Source of the DNA: Verrucomicrobiota bacterium
GTDB lineage: Bacteria; Verrucomicrobiota; Verrucomicrobiia; Limisphaerales; BJHT01
Assembly (NCBI GenBank): GCA_014193395.1
Contig: BJHT01000004.1
Location: forward strand, 1-64,000
Direction of reading: 5' to 3'
DNA length: 64,000 bases
Shown here: positions 8,732 through 17,874 of the stretch, one piece after another
How positions within the stretch are numbered: the stretch's first letter is position 1
How the letters are laid out: each line of letters starts with the position of its first letter
The notes under the pieces: generated by a model
Told to the model about the DNA's origin: nothing
Databases searched by the model: none
Seen by the model: only the letters and a program-made list of their open reading frames with translations
Program-made: the position numbers and the translations under genes

Positions 8732-11052
8732 ACGCGGATGCCGGGGTGCCCGTGCCGTCGACGGCCATTCCCGGGCGCAAGACGCGGGCGGCCCGCGCGT
8801 TGCGGCTGGCGGGCAAGGTCCGGCAGAAACTCACGCACAAACTGGTCGCGCGCTGGGCGGCGGCCGGGGATGCCCGCGCATCCACGTACGCGAACGCGAG
8901 CCGAATTCCGGGCGGGGGATTGCTCCGTTTTTTTTCGCCGTGCGCCGGGGAATTACTGCGCCCGTCGGCGGCGCTGATCCGCGGGCTGGCGGAGAATTTT
9001 CTCGAGCACCGGTTTGATCTGCTCGGCTCGGGCTGGGTGCGCGTGGAGCACGGGATGACGTGTGCCGGGGTCGAGGGGCACCGGTTTCCGCCGGCCGCAC
9101 GGGTGCCGTCGGATCAATCCGGCGACTGGCTGCGTGGGCGGGTGACGGCGGCCAATTTTCCTGAAGCGCATCGCGTGTGGACGCTGGTGGACCGCGCGTA
9201 TCGGCCGATCGACTGGCACTTGGATTTCAAGTCCGGCTATCGCTGGCCGGAGACGACGTGGTTCGGCCACATCGGCTACGGGCAGGCACCGGGCGTGGAC
9301 ATCAAGGTGCCGTGGGAGCTGGCGCGGATGCAGCATCTGGCGGTGCTGGCGCACGCGTTTGCGCTGGCGCGCGCGGGCGAACCGGGTGGGCGGCCGGCGG
9401 CGGTTTATCAGCGCGAGTTTCGCAACGAGGTGCTGGATTTCGTGGCGACGAATCCGCCGCGCTTCGGCGTGAACTGGCAGTGCGCGATGGATGTGGCGAT
9501 CCGCGCGGCGAATTGGCTGGTGGCGTTCGATTTGTTCCGGGCGGCGGGCGCGGAGTTTGATCGTGAGTTCGAGGAGGTGTTCGTGCGGAGCATTTACGAG
9601 CACGGCGCGCATGTGCGGCAGCATCTCGAATGGTCGGAGCATTTTCGCGGGAATCACTATCTGGCCGATGTCGCGGGGCTGTTGTTCGTCGCGGCGTTTT
9701 TGCCGCGCAGCGCGGAGACGGACGAGTGGCTGGCCTTCGCGGTGGCGGAGTTGATCCGCGAGTTCGGGACGCAGTTTTGCGAAGACGGCGGGAACTTCGA
9801 GGCCTCGACGAATTATCACCGGCTGTCGGCGGAGATGGTCGTGTACGGCACGGCGCTGGTGCTGGGGTTGCCCGAGGGGAAAAAGCAGGCGCTGCGGGAA
9901 TGCGCTCCGACGCGGCCGGGGCCGAAGCGATCGCGCGCGAGTGCGCCGCTGGAACATTTTCCCCGGCCGGATGGCGCGGGCGTGTCGCCGTTTCCCGCGT
10001 GGTATTGGGAGCGGCTGGGGCGGGTCTTTGCGTTCAGTTCCGCGCTGGCCGATGCGCACGGACGCGTGCCGCAGTTTGGCGACAATGACAGCGGGCGGTT
10101 TCTGAAATTGCTGCCGGCGGTACAGGCGAAGTCAGCCAGTGCCGCGACAACGGCGGAAACCACCTGGACCGAGGATGTGCTGAATCACGACCATTTGCTG
10201 GCCGCGCTGGCGGGCCTGTTCGAGCCGCCCCCGGGCGCGCGTCGGCTGGCCGACGCCTGGCGGTTGGAAACGGCGGTGGTACGTGGCTTGGCGCGCTGGA
10301 CCGGGAGCGGAGGAAGGTCCGCAGTCGCGCGGGTGCCGACGCCGGTGGTGCGCGACCCCGCCAAGCCCGTGTTCCAGGTGTTCCCGCAGTTCGGCGCGGT
10401 CGTGGCCGAGTGTGGCTTGTTGCGCGCGGTGATTCGCTGCGGTCCGGTGGGCCAGTGCGGCATTGGCGGGCACGCGCACAACGACCCGCTGTCCTTCGAG
10501 CTGTCGGTCGCCGGGCAGCCGCTGGTGGTGGACCCGGGCAGCTATTTGTACACGCCGTTGCCGACGGAGCGGAATCGTTTCCGCGCCGCCGCCGCGCACA
10601 GCACGCTCGCGGTGGAGGGGCGGGAGCCGAACCCATGGGGCCCCGGCAAGCGCGGTTTATTTCTGCTCCGGGAGCACGCCCACGCGCGGATCGTGGAACT
10701 CACCGATCACGCCATTGTCATGGAGCACAACGGGTTTGGGGTTGTGCATCGGCGGACGCTCTGGTTCTCTCCGGGCATTCTGGCTGGGCGCGACGAATGC
10801 GTGGTGGCCGGAAACAAGTCGGTGGGCTTCCCCTTGGCACCTGGATGCTGGAACGCGATGGTTGCGGGCGGCGACGTGGTGCTCACCGGGGCGGCCGGGG
10901 CGAGGGTACGTTTCGGAAGCGGAAATTTGACCTGGATGGTGGTAGATTCTTTTTATTCTGGCGGATATGGCTGGAAACAGTCGAGCCAGACGCTGCGGCT
11001 GGGGATGGCAGGAGCCGGGATCGAATGGCGAATTCAGGTTGAGCGGGAATAA
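8728..11052 (+). CDS. heparinase II/III family protein
   Basis: This is a polysaccharide lyase-like protein of about 774 residues. An alpha-helical toroid-like N-terminal half (HFRGNHYLADVAGLLFVAAF in the middle) is followed by the heparinase II/III C-terminal beta domain with GIGGHAHNDPLSFEL, then VDPGSYLYTPL and AHSTLAVEG. TTG 8728 is chosen because AAGGAGG ends at 8720 with 7 nt spacing and it overlaps the flippase stop; the frame is open further upstream but there overlaps the flippase. Family members cleave uronic-acid polymers, consistent with a locus making ManNAcA-type acidic sugar. No convincing signal peptide is visible, so its location is uncertain. Confidence 0.85.
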   Translation: MNADAGVPVPSTAIPGRKTRAARALRLAGKVRQKLTHKLVARWAAAGDARASTYANASRIPGGGLLRFFSPCAGELLRPSAALIRGLAENFLEHRFDLLGSGWVRVEHGMTCAGVEGHRFPPAARVPSDQSGDWLRGRVTAANFPEAHRVWTLVDRAYRPIDWHLDFKSGYRWPETTWFGHIGYGQAPGVDIKVPWELARMQHLAVLAHAFALARAGEPGGRPAAVYQREFRNEVLDFVATNPPRFGVNWQCAMDVAIRAANWLVAFDLFRAAGAEFDREFEEVFVRSIYEHGAHVRQHLEWSEHFRGNHYLADVAGLLFVAAFLPRSAETDEWLAFAVAELIREFGTQFCEDGGNFEASTNYHRLSAEMVVYGTALVLGLPEGKKQALRECAPTRPGPKRSRASAPLEHFPRPDGAGVSPFPAWYWERLGRVFAFSSALADAHGRVPQFGDNDSGRFLKLLPAVQAKSASAATTAETTWTEDVLNHDHLLAALAGLFEPPPGARRLADAWRLETAVVRGLARWTGSGGRSAVARVPTPVVRDPAKPVFQVFPQFGAVVAECGLLRAVIRCGPVGQCGIGGHAHNDPLSFELSVAGQPLVVDPGSYLYTPLPTERNRFRAAAAHSTLAVEGREPNPWGPGKRGLFLLREHAHARIVELTDHAIVMEHNGFGVVHRRTLWFSPGILAGRDECVVAGNKSVGFPLAPGCWNAMVAGGDVVLTGAAGARVRFGSGNLTWMVVDSFYSGGYGWKQSSQTLRLGMAGAGIEWRIQVERE

Positions 11053-11054
11053 CT

Positions 11055-12212
11055 ATGTCGAAAAAGGTCATCATGGCGTGTTCGAATTACTGGACCTCTC
11101 CGCTCCAGGTCGGCAGCCATCAGATCGCCAAGGTCTTCGTCAAGAAGGGCTGGGAAGTGGCTTTTTTGACCGACCCCATTTCGGCGTTGCATCCGCTCAA
11201 AGGGATCAGCCAGGACTTGAAGGATCGGTACGAACTTTATCGCGCGGGCGGCCGGCGGTTTTGCGACGGGCGGCTGTGGGCCTACGTCCCCGGAGCGCTG
11301 GTGACGCCGGCCAACCAACCCGGTCTGCGCGGTGACTGGCTGCATCAAAACTGGCACCGGCTGACCGTGCCGGGCGCGGTCGAGAAAGTGCGCGCCAACG
11401 GTTTCTATGGGGCGGATTTGCTCTACATCGACAGCATCTACCAACCGCACTGGCTCACGACCTTGAACTGCCGCCAGACCTTTCTGCGGGTGCCGGACAA
11501 TCATTCCGGCTTCAGCAAATTCACCGCCGCCGCCTGTGCCGCGGAAAAGAAAATCGCGCAACAGGTGGACTTGGTCGGCTATACCGCGCCGAGTTTGAAG
11601 GAATACGTGGCGGGCTTCGGACCGAAGCGGACGGCGCTAATTCCGAACGGGGTGAATTTCCAGCACTTCGCCGGGCTGGCGCGCGCGCGTCCGGCGGACT
11701 TGGCCAACATTCCCAAGCCCATCGCGGTGTATGTGGGGGCCATTGAGGCGTGGTTTGATTTCGACCTGCTTCGCACTCTCAGCCAGCGGATGCCCGATGT
11801 TTCCTTTGTACTAATCGGACCGGAGAAGCTGGCGGCGGAGCGTTTGCAGGGCCTCCCGAATGTCCACCTCCTCGGCCGACGCAAGTATGATGACCTGCCC
11901 GCCTATCTCCAGCATTCGGACGTGGGGATCATCCCCTTTGATGTGAAAGGGCACGCCACGCTGATCACTTATGTGAATCCCCTCAAACTCTACGAGTATA
12001 TGGCCTGCGGACTACCGTGCGTGTCCGTCCGCTGGCGGGCTTTGGAAGAGTTGAACAGTCCCGCGATCCTCTGTGACACCGCCGAAGAGTTCGAGCGCGG
12101 GCTGCGGACGGCGTTGGCGCCTCCGGTGGCGCGGGCGAGCAACGTCGAGTATGCGCGTGCCTTCGACTGGGAGAGCCAGGTGGACAAATTGCTGGCGGCG
12201 CTGGCGAACTAG
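11055..12212 (+). CDS. glycosyltransferase, GT-B fold (GumK/GT4-like)
   Basis: A 385-residue GT-B glycosyltransferase. The N-terminal acceptor half starts MSKKVIMACSNYW and contains GSHQIAKVFVKKGWEVAFLTDP, read as two short blocks. The C-terminal nucleotide-sugar half contains AVYVGAIEAWFDFDLL, LGRRKYDDLPAYLQHSDVG and the donor-binding NPLKLYEYMACGLPCVS. The N-terminal pattern recalls glucuronosyltransferase GumK, but donor and acceptor cannot be fixed. It begins 2 nt after the heparinase stop, so it belongs to the same operon, and would act at the cytoplasmic membrane face to extend the lipid-linked oligosaccharide. Confidence 0.85.
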   Translation: MSKKVIMACSNYWTSPLQVGSHQIAKVFVKKGWEVAFLTDPISALHPLKGISQDLKDRYELYRAGGRRFCDGRLWAYVPGALVTPANQPGLRGDWLHQNWHRLTVPGAVEKVRANGFYGADLLYIDSIYQPHWLTTLNCRQTFLRVPDNHSGFSKFTAAACAAEKKIAQQVDLVGYTAPSLKEYVAGFGPKRTALIPNGVNFQHFAGLARARPADLANIPKPIAVYVGAIEAWFDFDLLRTLSQRMPDVSFVLIGPEKLAAERLQGLPNVHLLGRRKYDDLPAYLQHSDVGIIPFDVKGHATLITYVNPLKLYEYMACGLPCVSVRWRALEELNSPAILCDTAEEFERGLRTALAPPVARASNVEYARAFDWESQVDKLLAALAN

Positions 12213-12224
12213 GAAAACTGGAAA

Positions 12225-13616
12225 ATGATCAAGGCCATTTTCGACGGTTTTCTGATCGATCCGCGCAAATTGCTGGTGGGAGGTTTTCTCCTCTGTCTGG
12301 TCACCATGGCGGCCCATGTCATGGACTGTGAGTTTCGCACTGCGGACTACTTTTTCGTGTTGCTGTGTCTGGGCTTCCTGCTGCCCCTCTTCACCCTCGG
12401 CAAGATCGACCCGCTGATCAAAATTGAAATTCCCGCCAAAGTCGCCATGTGGTTCCTCGCGGTGTCGGTGGTTTTGGTGGTTTACAACATCTACCTGATC
12501 GGCGCGCCGTTGCTGTTCCTCAAGCTCATACGGGGAGAGAGTTTGGAGAAACAGTACGGGTTCTATTATCACCATCAGTTCAAACTTAGCTTCCTGGTCT
12601 GGTCGCTGCTCACCGTGCTGATTCCGATGGCCTTCTACGTGCAATCGAAAGCCCTGAAATACACAATGCTCACCTGGAGCATCGTCATGAGCACGTTGAT
12701 TCAAATCAAGATGCCCTTCCTCTTTGGCTTTCTCTATGTCGCCATCTTGTTCCGGATCACGGGAAAAAAGATCAAGATGCTGCCACTGGTGATTATCGGG
12801 GCTTTGTTGACGACCCTCTTCCTCTTTGTCCAGATGACCCGGACGGCGGAAACCCTGACCGATCTGGGCTATGTCGTCGGGCTGTCGGAGTCTTGGTCGG
12901 AGTTGGATCCGGTGATCTGGGGTCCGGCGTCCTATCTGGCGGCACCGATTGCCAACGCATTGTTGACCATGCAGTTCGAGGCATTTCGCTTCGATGCTGA
13001 TGGGATCCTGAAAATGCTGCCGGCGTTTGTAATTGAACCATTCGGCATCTATTACGAATACACCGAGAAATTTGAGAAACTCAAGTATGTCCGCTGGTAT
13101 GATGCCTCCAACATTATCTCCGGCTGGGGCCATCTGGCGAATAACTTCGGCGTGATCGGCATGTTGTTCTTCAATGTGCTGTTCGGCGCGGCGATGGTGA
13201 TTTCCGCCCGGAAAAATTTCTTCGCCGTTTCCGCCGTCCTGGCCGCTTTCATCGTCGGGTGTCGGAACGCCGCGCTCTATTCGGTGGAAGACTACTTTTT
13301 CGAACCCTCGGGACTGGCCGAGTTCCTCTTGTTAACCCTGTGTTTCCATCTGTCGAAAATCGACTATGCCGTCGATGCTACGCTGGATGAGAACGCATCG
13401 GCTGAGACAGCGGTGATTGAGGAAGGGGTGACTGAAACAGCGGTGCCGGTGACTGCGGGGCCAGTGACCAGGGTGCCAAAGATTGCGGTGCCTGGGTCCA
13501 GGACGCCCGGTCCCATGGTTCCGGGAGCCGCAGTGGAGAGGAGAGCAGGCGCTGGGGTGGTGGCACCGGTGCCGGTGTCGCAGCCGGGTGACGTGGAGCG
13601 GCGTGACCGGGTCTGA
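12225..13616 (+). CDS. Wzy-like polysaccharide polymerase / polytopic membrane protein
   Basis: A 463-residue protein with about 10 hydrophobic helices, for example LLVGGFLLCLVTMAAHV, VAMWFLAVSVVLVVYNIYL and MLPLVIIGALLTTLFLFV. Large loops and low conservation are typical of O-antigen polymerases, and its position between two glycosyltransferases supports polymerisation of repeat units in the periplasm. This is an inference because Wzy proteins are poorly conserved. The last ~70 residues (from about 390) are a low-complexity Val/Thr/Pro/Gly-rich tail that does not look membrane-embedded. The ATG follows the glycosyltransferase stop by 12 nt. Confidence 0.65.
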   Translation: MIKAIFDGFLIDPRKLLVGGFLLCLVTMAAHVMDCEFRTADYFFVLLCLGFLLPLFTLGKIDPLIKIEIPAKVAMWFLAVSVVLVVYNIYLIGAPLLFLKLIRGESLEKQYGFYYHHQFKLSFLVWSLLTVLIPMAFYVQSKALKYTMLTWSIVMSTLIQIKMPFLFGFLYVAILFRITGKKIKMLPLVIIGALLTTLFLFVQMTRTAETLTDLGYVVGLSESWSELDPVIWGPASYLAAPIANALLTMQFEAFRFDADGILKMLPAFVIEPFGIYYEYTEKFEKLKYVRWYDASNIISGWGHLANNFGVIGMLFFNVLFGAAMVISARKNFFAVSAVLAAFIVGCRNAALYSVEDYFFEPSGLAEFLLLTLCFHLSKIDYAVDATLDENASAETAVIEEGVTETAVPVTAGPVTRVPKIAVPGSRTPGPMVPGAAVERRAGAGVVAPVPVSQPGDVERRDRV

Positions 13617-13796
13617 GCTTCTTGGAACGGCGATGACTGGCGGGCGATCACTTCGACTCTCGGTTGTTTCCCCCCGACGGCTGGCGCAAATCATCGCCGC
13701 CACTCTCGATCGAATTGTAGCAATTGCCGATGGAGGGTAATGCCGATAGAGAGATAGTGTCCTGATGGAATGGCTGGATGAGCGCGGGAATTTTGT

Positions 13797-15002
13797 ATGC
13801 GAAGAATTCTTTTGGTAGTTGAGCCAGGCTTGGACGGAGTATTCCGCCATGTCGAGGCCCTGAGTCATTTTCTATGGGCGAAAGGTTTCGGGGTGGACCT
13901 GGCCTACTCCGACGTGCGGAAATCCGACCGACTCTTCACCTTGGTGGAGCAGGTGGTCGCAAACGGCGGCCAGGTGCTCAACCTGAGGGTCGGCAATTCC
14001 CCGGGACCGGGTGATGTGCGCGCGTTTATTAGCTTGGTAAGGTTTGTCCGGCAGCGACGGCCTGACGTGATACATGCCCATAGCTCGAAGGCCGGTGGGC
14101 TGGCCCGCGGCATGGCCTTGGTGGGTGTTCCCGGAGTCTATTTCTACACGCCCCACGCCTATTACGGCATGAGTGGCAAAAGCGGGGCCAAGACCTGGTT
14201 CTTCAATCAAGTCGAGCGCTTCCTGAGCCGCTTCGGCACGAGCATCAATCTCTCCGATGGCGAAGTGGCCTTCGCCCGCGAACAACTCGGCATCGCCGCC
14301 ACGCGCCAGGTGCTGATCCCCAATCCCGTCGATACGAATATTTTCCGCCCCGTCGATGCCGCCGCACGCGCGCGCTTGAAGTCCGAACTCGGCCTTCCCG
14401 GCGACGCCATCATTCTCGGGTCCGTCGGACGGCTGGCGTTTCAAAAGGATCCGCTGACCCTCTATCGCGCCGTGGCACCGGTGCTCCAGCGGGACCCGCG
14501 GTTGCACCTCTATCATCTGGGCCAGGGTGAATTGAGCGACGCCTGCCGCGCGCTGGCCGCGGAGCTGGGCATCGGCCATCGCATCATTCGCAAGGACTAT
14601 CTCAGCAATCCCTCCTGCTTCTATCAGACCATCGACGCGATGATTCTCACCTCGCGTTACGAAGGTCTCTCCTTCGCCGTCCTCGAAGCCCTCGCGTGCA
14701 ATCTGCCCGTGCTCCTGAGCGACGTGCCGGGCAACCGCGACTTCTTCAAACTCGGTCTCTCGCACTGCTGGTCCGCGCCCATGGAGCAACCGCTCCCGTT
14801 CACCAAAGCCATCGAAACGTGGCTCGCCGACCGCAAGGCAGCGCGTCCGTGCAATCACCGCGCCGTCGCCGAAACCAAGTTCAGCCAGGAAGCCTGCTTC
14901 GGCGCGATCATCCATGAGTTCTCCGCCGCCCTCGCGGTCCGTGGCAATCCCTTCGGCGCGGTGACCGCGGCCCCCGTCGCGGGCGCGGTGTCCCGACCGT
15001 GA
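13797..15002 (+). CDS. family 4 glycosyltransferase
   Basis: A 401-residue GT-B enzyme of family GT4. The N-terminal half has DGVFRHVEALSHFLW and PDVIHAHSSKAGGLARG. The C-terminal half has LIPNPVDTNIFRP, LGSVGRLAFQKDPLTLYRA and the E-x7-E donor motif region SRYEGLSFAVLEALACNLP. It is separated from the polymerase-like gene by 180 nt with no recognisable feature, so it may have its own promoter, but the shared strand puts it in the polysaccharide locus. It probably transfers the first or an early sugar of the repeat unit. Sugar identity cannot be inferred. Confidence 0.9.
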   Translation: MRRILLVVEPGLDGVFRHVEALSHFLWAKGFGVDLAYSDVRKSDRLFTLVEQVVANGGQVLNLRVGNSPGPGDVRAFISLVRFVRQRRPDVIHAHSSKAGGLARGMALVGVPGVYFYTPHAYYGMSGKSGAKTWFFNQVERFLSRFGTSINLSDGEVAFAREQLGIAATRQVLIPNPVDTNIFRPVDAAARARLKSELGLPGDAIILGSVGRLAFQKDPLTLYRAVAPVLQRDPRLHLYHLGQGELSDACRALAAELGIGHRIIRKDYLSNPSCFYQTIDAMILTSRYEGLSFAVLEALACNLPVLLSDVPGNRDFFKLGLSHCWSAPMEQPLPFTKAIETWLADRKAARPCNHRAVAETKFSQEACFGAIIHEFSAALAVRGNPFGAVTAAPVAGAVSRP

Positions 15003-15096
15003 CGACCCGGCGGGTTCTTTCGTTCCAGGCTTCGGTCGGCCGGTCGCCCGGCGTTCGCGCGTAACCCCGAGCCCCGGCGCGGCGTCACTCCGCCAG

Positions 15097-15744
15097 ATGC
15101 AACCGCCCGTCACTGCTCCTCGGAAAATCGCTGAGCGCCCAGCCGCGCGCACGCCCTTGCGCACGGCCGTGCGCCGGGCGCTGCCCGCGCTGCTGGTGCT
15201 CGCCTTCGCCGTGCTGACGGCCCCGGCGACCGCGCTGGAGTTTCGCGACATCTTCGGAAACGAACAGCGACCGCTCGAAAAATCCTCCGCCCGCGCGGAC
15301 GTGATCATCTTCATCCTCCACGACTGCCCGATTGCCAACGCCTTCGCGCCGGAGATCAACCGCCTCGCCGCCGAGTTTCAGCCTCGCGGCATCCGCTTCT
15401 TCCTCGTACACACCGATCCGGATTTCTCGGCGGCGGCTGCGCAACAGCATGCGAAAGACTTCGGCTACCGCTGGCCCGTGCTGCTCGATCCCGCGCAGCG
15501 CCTCGTCGCGCGCCTCAAGGCCACCGTCACGCCCGAGGCCTTCGTCGTCACGCGCGACGGCACCACCGCCTATCGCGGCCGCATCGACGACCGTTTCGTC
15601 GAACTCGGGAAACGCCGCCAAGAACCGACCCGCCGCGACCTCCGCCTTGCCTTGGAATCCCTCCTCGCCGGCCAGCCCGTCGCGGAACCCGTGACCAAAC
15701 CGGTCGGCTGTTTCATCCCCGCTCCAAAACGTTCGACTCCATGA
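15097..15744 (+). CDS. exported redoxin-domain protein, one-Cys type
   Basis: A 215-residue protein. A Sec-type signal peptide is likely at the N terminus (hydrophobic core LPALLVLAFAVLTAPATA at about residues 29-46). A thioredoxin/AhpC-fold domain follows, with the active-site segment FILHDCPIANAFAPEI. Only one cysteine lies there, instead of the CxxC of thioredoxins. This HDCPI-type redoxin is common in planctomycetes and verrucomicrobia beside cytochrome/copper-oxidase-like proteins. The stop overlaps the ATG of the next gene (ATGA), so the two are translationally coupled; a reductant or metallochaperone role for the partner is an inference. Confidence 0.82.
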   Translation: MQPPVTAPRKIAERPAARTPLRTAVRRALPALLVLAFAVLTAPATALEFRDIFGNEQRPLEKSSARADVIIFILHDCPIANAFAPEINRLAAEFQPRGIRFFLVHTDPDFSAAAAQQHAKDFGYRWPVLLDPAQRLVARLKATVTPEAFVVTRDGTTAYRGRIDDRFVELGKRRQEPTRRDLRLALESLLAGQPVAEPVTKPVGCFIPAPKRSTP

Positions 15745-17252
15745 ACCCACTCGTTCTCCACGTCGCCTCCCGCCCGCGATTCGCACTGCGCGTCCTCCTC
15801 CTCGCGGCGATTGCCGCAGTTGTCATCACGCCCGTCGCGCCCGCCGCACCCAGCACTCCCGGTGCGACAAGCGCGACAAGCGCCAACCCCGCGGCCCATG
15901 AGCCCATCAGCTTCAACCGCGACATCGCGCCCATCATTTTTCAAAACTGCTCCTCCTGCCATCGCCCCGGCGAGGTTGCGCCTTTTTCCCTCCTCACCTA
16001 CGAGGACGTCCGCAAACGCGCCCAGACCATCGCGCAAGTCGTCGGCGACCGCCTCATGCCGCCGTGGAAAGCCGATCCCGCCGTCGGAAAATTTCACGAC
16101 GTCCGCCGCCTCAGCGACGACCAGATTCGCCGCGTCCGGACCTGGGTGAGCGCCGGCACGCCCGAAGGCCGCGCCGCGGATTTGCCCGCCGCGCCCCGCT
16201 TTACCAGCGAATGGGCGCTCGGCGAACCCGACCTCATCATCCAGCCGTCCGAGGCCTTTCTCGTCGAAGCCGAGGGCCGCGATGTGTACCGCGCCTTCGT
16301 CATTCCGACCGGCTTCAAGCAGGACCGCCACGTCTCCGCCGTTGACTTCCGCCCCGGCAATCGCGCCGTCGTGCATCATGTCATCGCCTACCTCGACTCG
16401 ACCGGTCAGGCCCGCAAACTCGCGGCGGGGTCCGCCAGCTCCAGCTACGCCACTGGCGGAGGCATCGGCTTCTTCGGCGCGGAGTGGCTCGAAGGCTGGG
16501 CGCCCGGCAAGACGCCGCGCCATCTTCCCGCGCGCCACGGCAAACTCATCCCCGCCGGTGCCGATTTCGTCCTCCAAGTCCACTATCACAAAACCGGCAA
16601 GCCCGAGCGCGACCAGACCCGCGTCGGCCTCTACTTCGCCAAGGAACCCATTGACCACCGCGTCCTCGTCTCGCGCGTCAACTCGCGCGGCCTGCAAATC
16701 CCCGCCGGCGAAACCAACCACATCGCGCGCGGCACGCTCCCCGTTCCCGGCAACGCCACCGTCCTCGAAATCTTCCCACACATGCACCTCCTCGGCCGCT
16801 CGATGACCGTCACCGCGACCCTGCCCGACGGCCGCGAAGTCGGCATGGTCCGCATTCCCGACTGGGACTACAACTGGCAGCTCGGCTACGCCTACGAGCA
16901 ACCCCTCCAGCTCCCGCGTGGCTCGCGCATCGACCTCGTCGCCAGCTTCGACAACTCCGCGCAAAACCCGCGCAACCCCAACCATCCGCCCAAGCTCGTC
17001 CGCTGGGGCGAACAGACCACCGACGAGATGTGCATCGCCTTCCTCAGCTACACCACCGACACGCCCCCAACCCGCGGCGGCCTCGGCGCAGGCGCAAGCG
17101 CGGCGGCGAAAATCTGGCAGAACCTCTCCCCGGCCCTGCGCGCCGAACTCCTCCGTCGCTTCGACAAAAACGGCAACGGCACGCTCGACGGCGACGAGCG
17201 CGCCGAAGCCCTCCGCTACTGGCAATCCCTCCGGCGCGACGCGGGCAAATGA
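15741..17252 (+). CDS. exported copper type II ascorbate-dependent monooxygenase-like protein with cytochrome and EF-hand motifs
   Basis: A 503-residue secreted protein with an N-terminal signal (VLLLAAIAAVVITPVAPA). Residues ~55-140 form a planctomycete-type cytochrome c region with NCSSCHRPGEVAPFSLLTYE (a CxxCH heme site). Then come the two copper-monooxygenase domains, with VVHHVIAYLD, LQVHYHKTG and FPHMHLLGRSM supplying candidate copper-binding histidines. Near the C terminus is a single EF-hand, DKNGNGTLDGDE. It probably performs an oxygen-dependent hydroxylation in the periplasm, with the heme region feeding electrons. The substrate is unknown. It is coupled to the upstream redoxin. Confidence 0.85.
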   Translation: MNPLVLHVASRPRFALRVLLLAAIAAVVITPVAPAAPSTPGATSATSANPAAHEPISFNRDIAPIIFQNCSSCHRPGEVAPFSLLTYEDVRKRAQTIAQVVGDRLMPPWKADPAVGKFHDVRRLSDDQIRRVRTWVSAGTPEGRAADLPAAPRFTSEWALGEPDLIIQPSEAFLVEAEGRDVYRAFVIPTGFKQDRHVSAVDFRPGNRAVVHHVIAYLDSTGQARKLAAGSASSSYATGGGIGFFGAEWLEGWAPGKTPRHLPARHGKLIPAGADFVLQVHYHKTGKPERDQTRVGLYFAKEPIDHRVLVSRVNSRGLQIPAGETNHIARGTLPVPGNATVLEIFPHMHLLGRSMTVTATLPDGREVGMVRIPDWDYNWQLGYAYEQPLQLPRGSRIDLVASFDNSAQNPRNPNHPPKLVRWGEQTTDEMCIAFLSYTTDTPPTRGGLGAGASAAAKIWQNLSPALRAELLRRFDKNGNGTLDGDERAEALRYWQSLRRDAGK

Positions 17253-17333
17253 GCCGCGCCAAATTTCTCATCCGTCTCCGCGCCGCCCGACCCGACCACC
17301 CAATCCAGCGCAGGCCCGAGCGCTGCGAGCACT

Positions 17334-17523
17334 ATGGAGTGCGGTGACTTGTCACCGCTTTTGCGCAGGCGACTTGTCGCCGTCGAAGTTCCGTGCGGCT
17401 TCGAGCACGCGGGCGCGTCGGCGCTGGCGCGAGCCATGAACACCCCATCTCAATTTCACGCCTCCTGTAGTTTGACGGCGACAAGTCGCCTTGAGAAAGC
17501 GGTGACAAGTCACCGTACTCCAC
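17334..17523. repeat. 190-bp inverted-end repeat, family A, copy 1
   Basis: The left arm (17334-17390) begins ggagtgcggtgacttgtcac and continues with gcgacttgtcgccgtc. The right arm (17472-17523) is its approximate reverse complement. About 80 nt of unrelated sequence lies between. A second copy of the same length lies at 43743-43932, with similar arms and a different middle. Each arm also contains short palindromes (ggtgacttgtcacc and ggcgacttgtcgcc). It contains no gene and resembles a MITE or large REP-type element. Confidence 0.85.
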
Positions 17524-17874
17524 AAGTTGGTGCGAAACTCATGCGCTCGTCCTACCCAAAACCCGTGGCGACGAGCCGTCGCCACCCCGATTTCACGAGG
17601 CCTTCCCTTTTCGTGTCTTTCGCGTCTTTCGTGGTTTCCACTCCTTTTTTCATTTTGGGAAATCGCAGCCCCGCCTTCCCCAATTCAAAAAACAGTTGGA
17701 ACTGAGAAACCTCCTTAAAACCCCGATAAACACAGGCGAAAACCCGCTTTTGTAATTTTCGTCCCCGGGTAAACACCGAACTCTCAGACCGCCCGTCCCC
17801 ATCCGTGTCCATCCGTGTCGATCCGTGGTTGAACAGAGTTTTTCCGGTTCGCAGGCCGTCGACACTGCGCTCCC
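17524..17874. repeat. gene-free spacer with decamer repeats (atccgtgtcc type)
   Basis: No coding region is supported here. At 17799-17832 a degenerate 10-nt tandem repeat reads ccatccgtgtccatccgtgt then cgatccgtgg. The same wording recurs at 30928-30960 and 57483-57525, and in inverted form near 57215. The rest is unremarkable spacer between the convergent copper-monooxygenase and pseudopilin genes. Confidence 0.6.
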
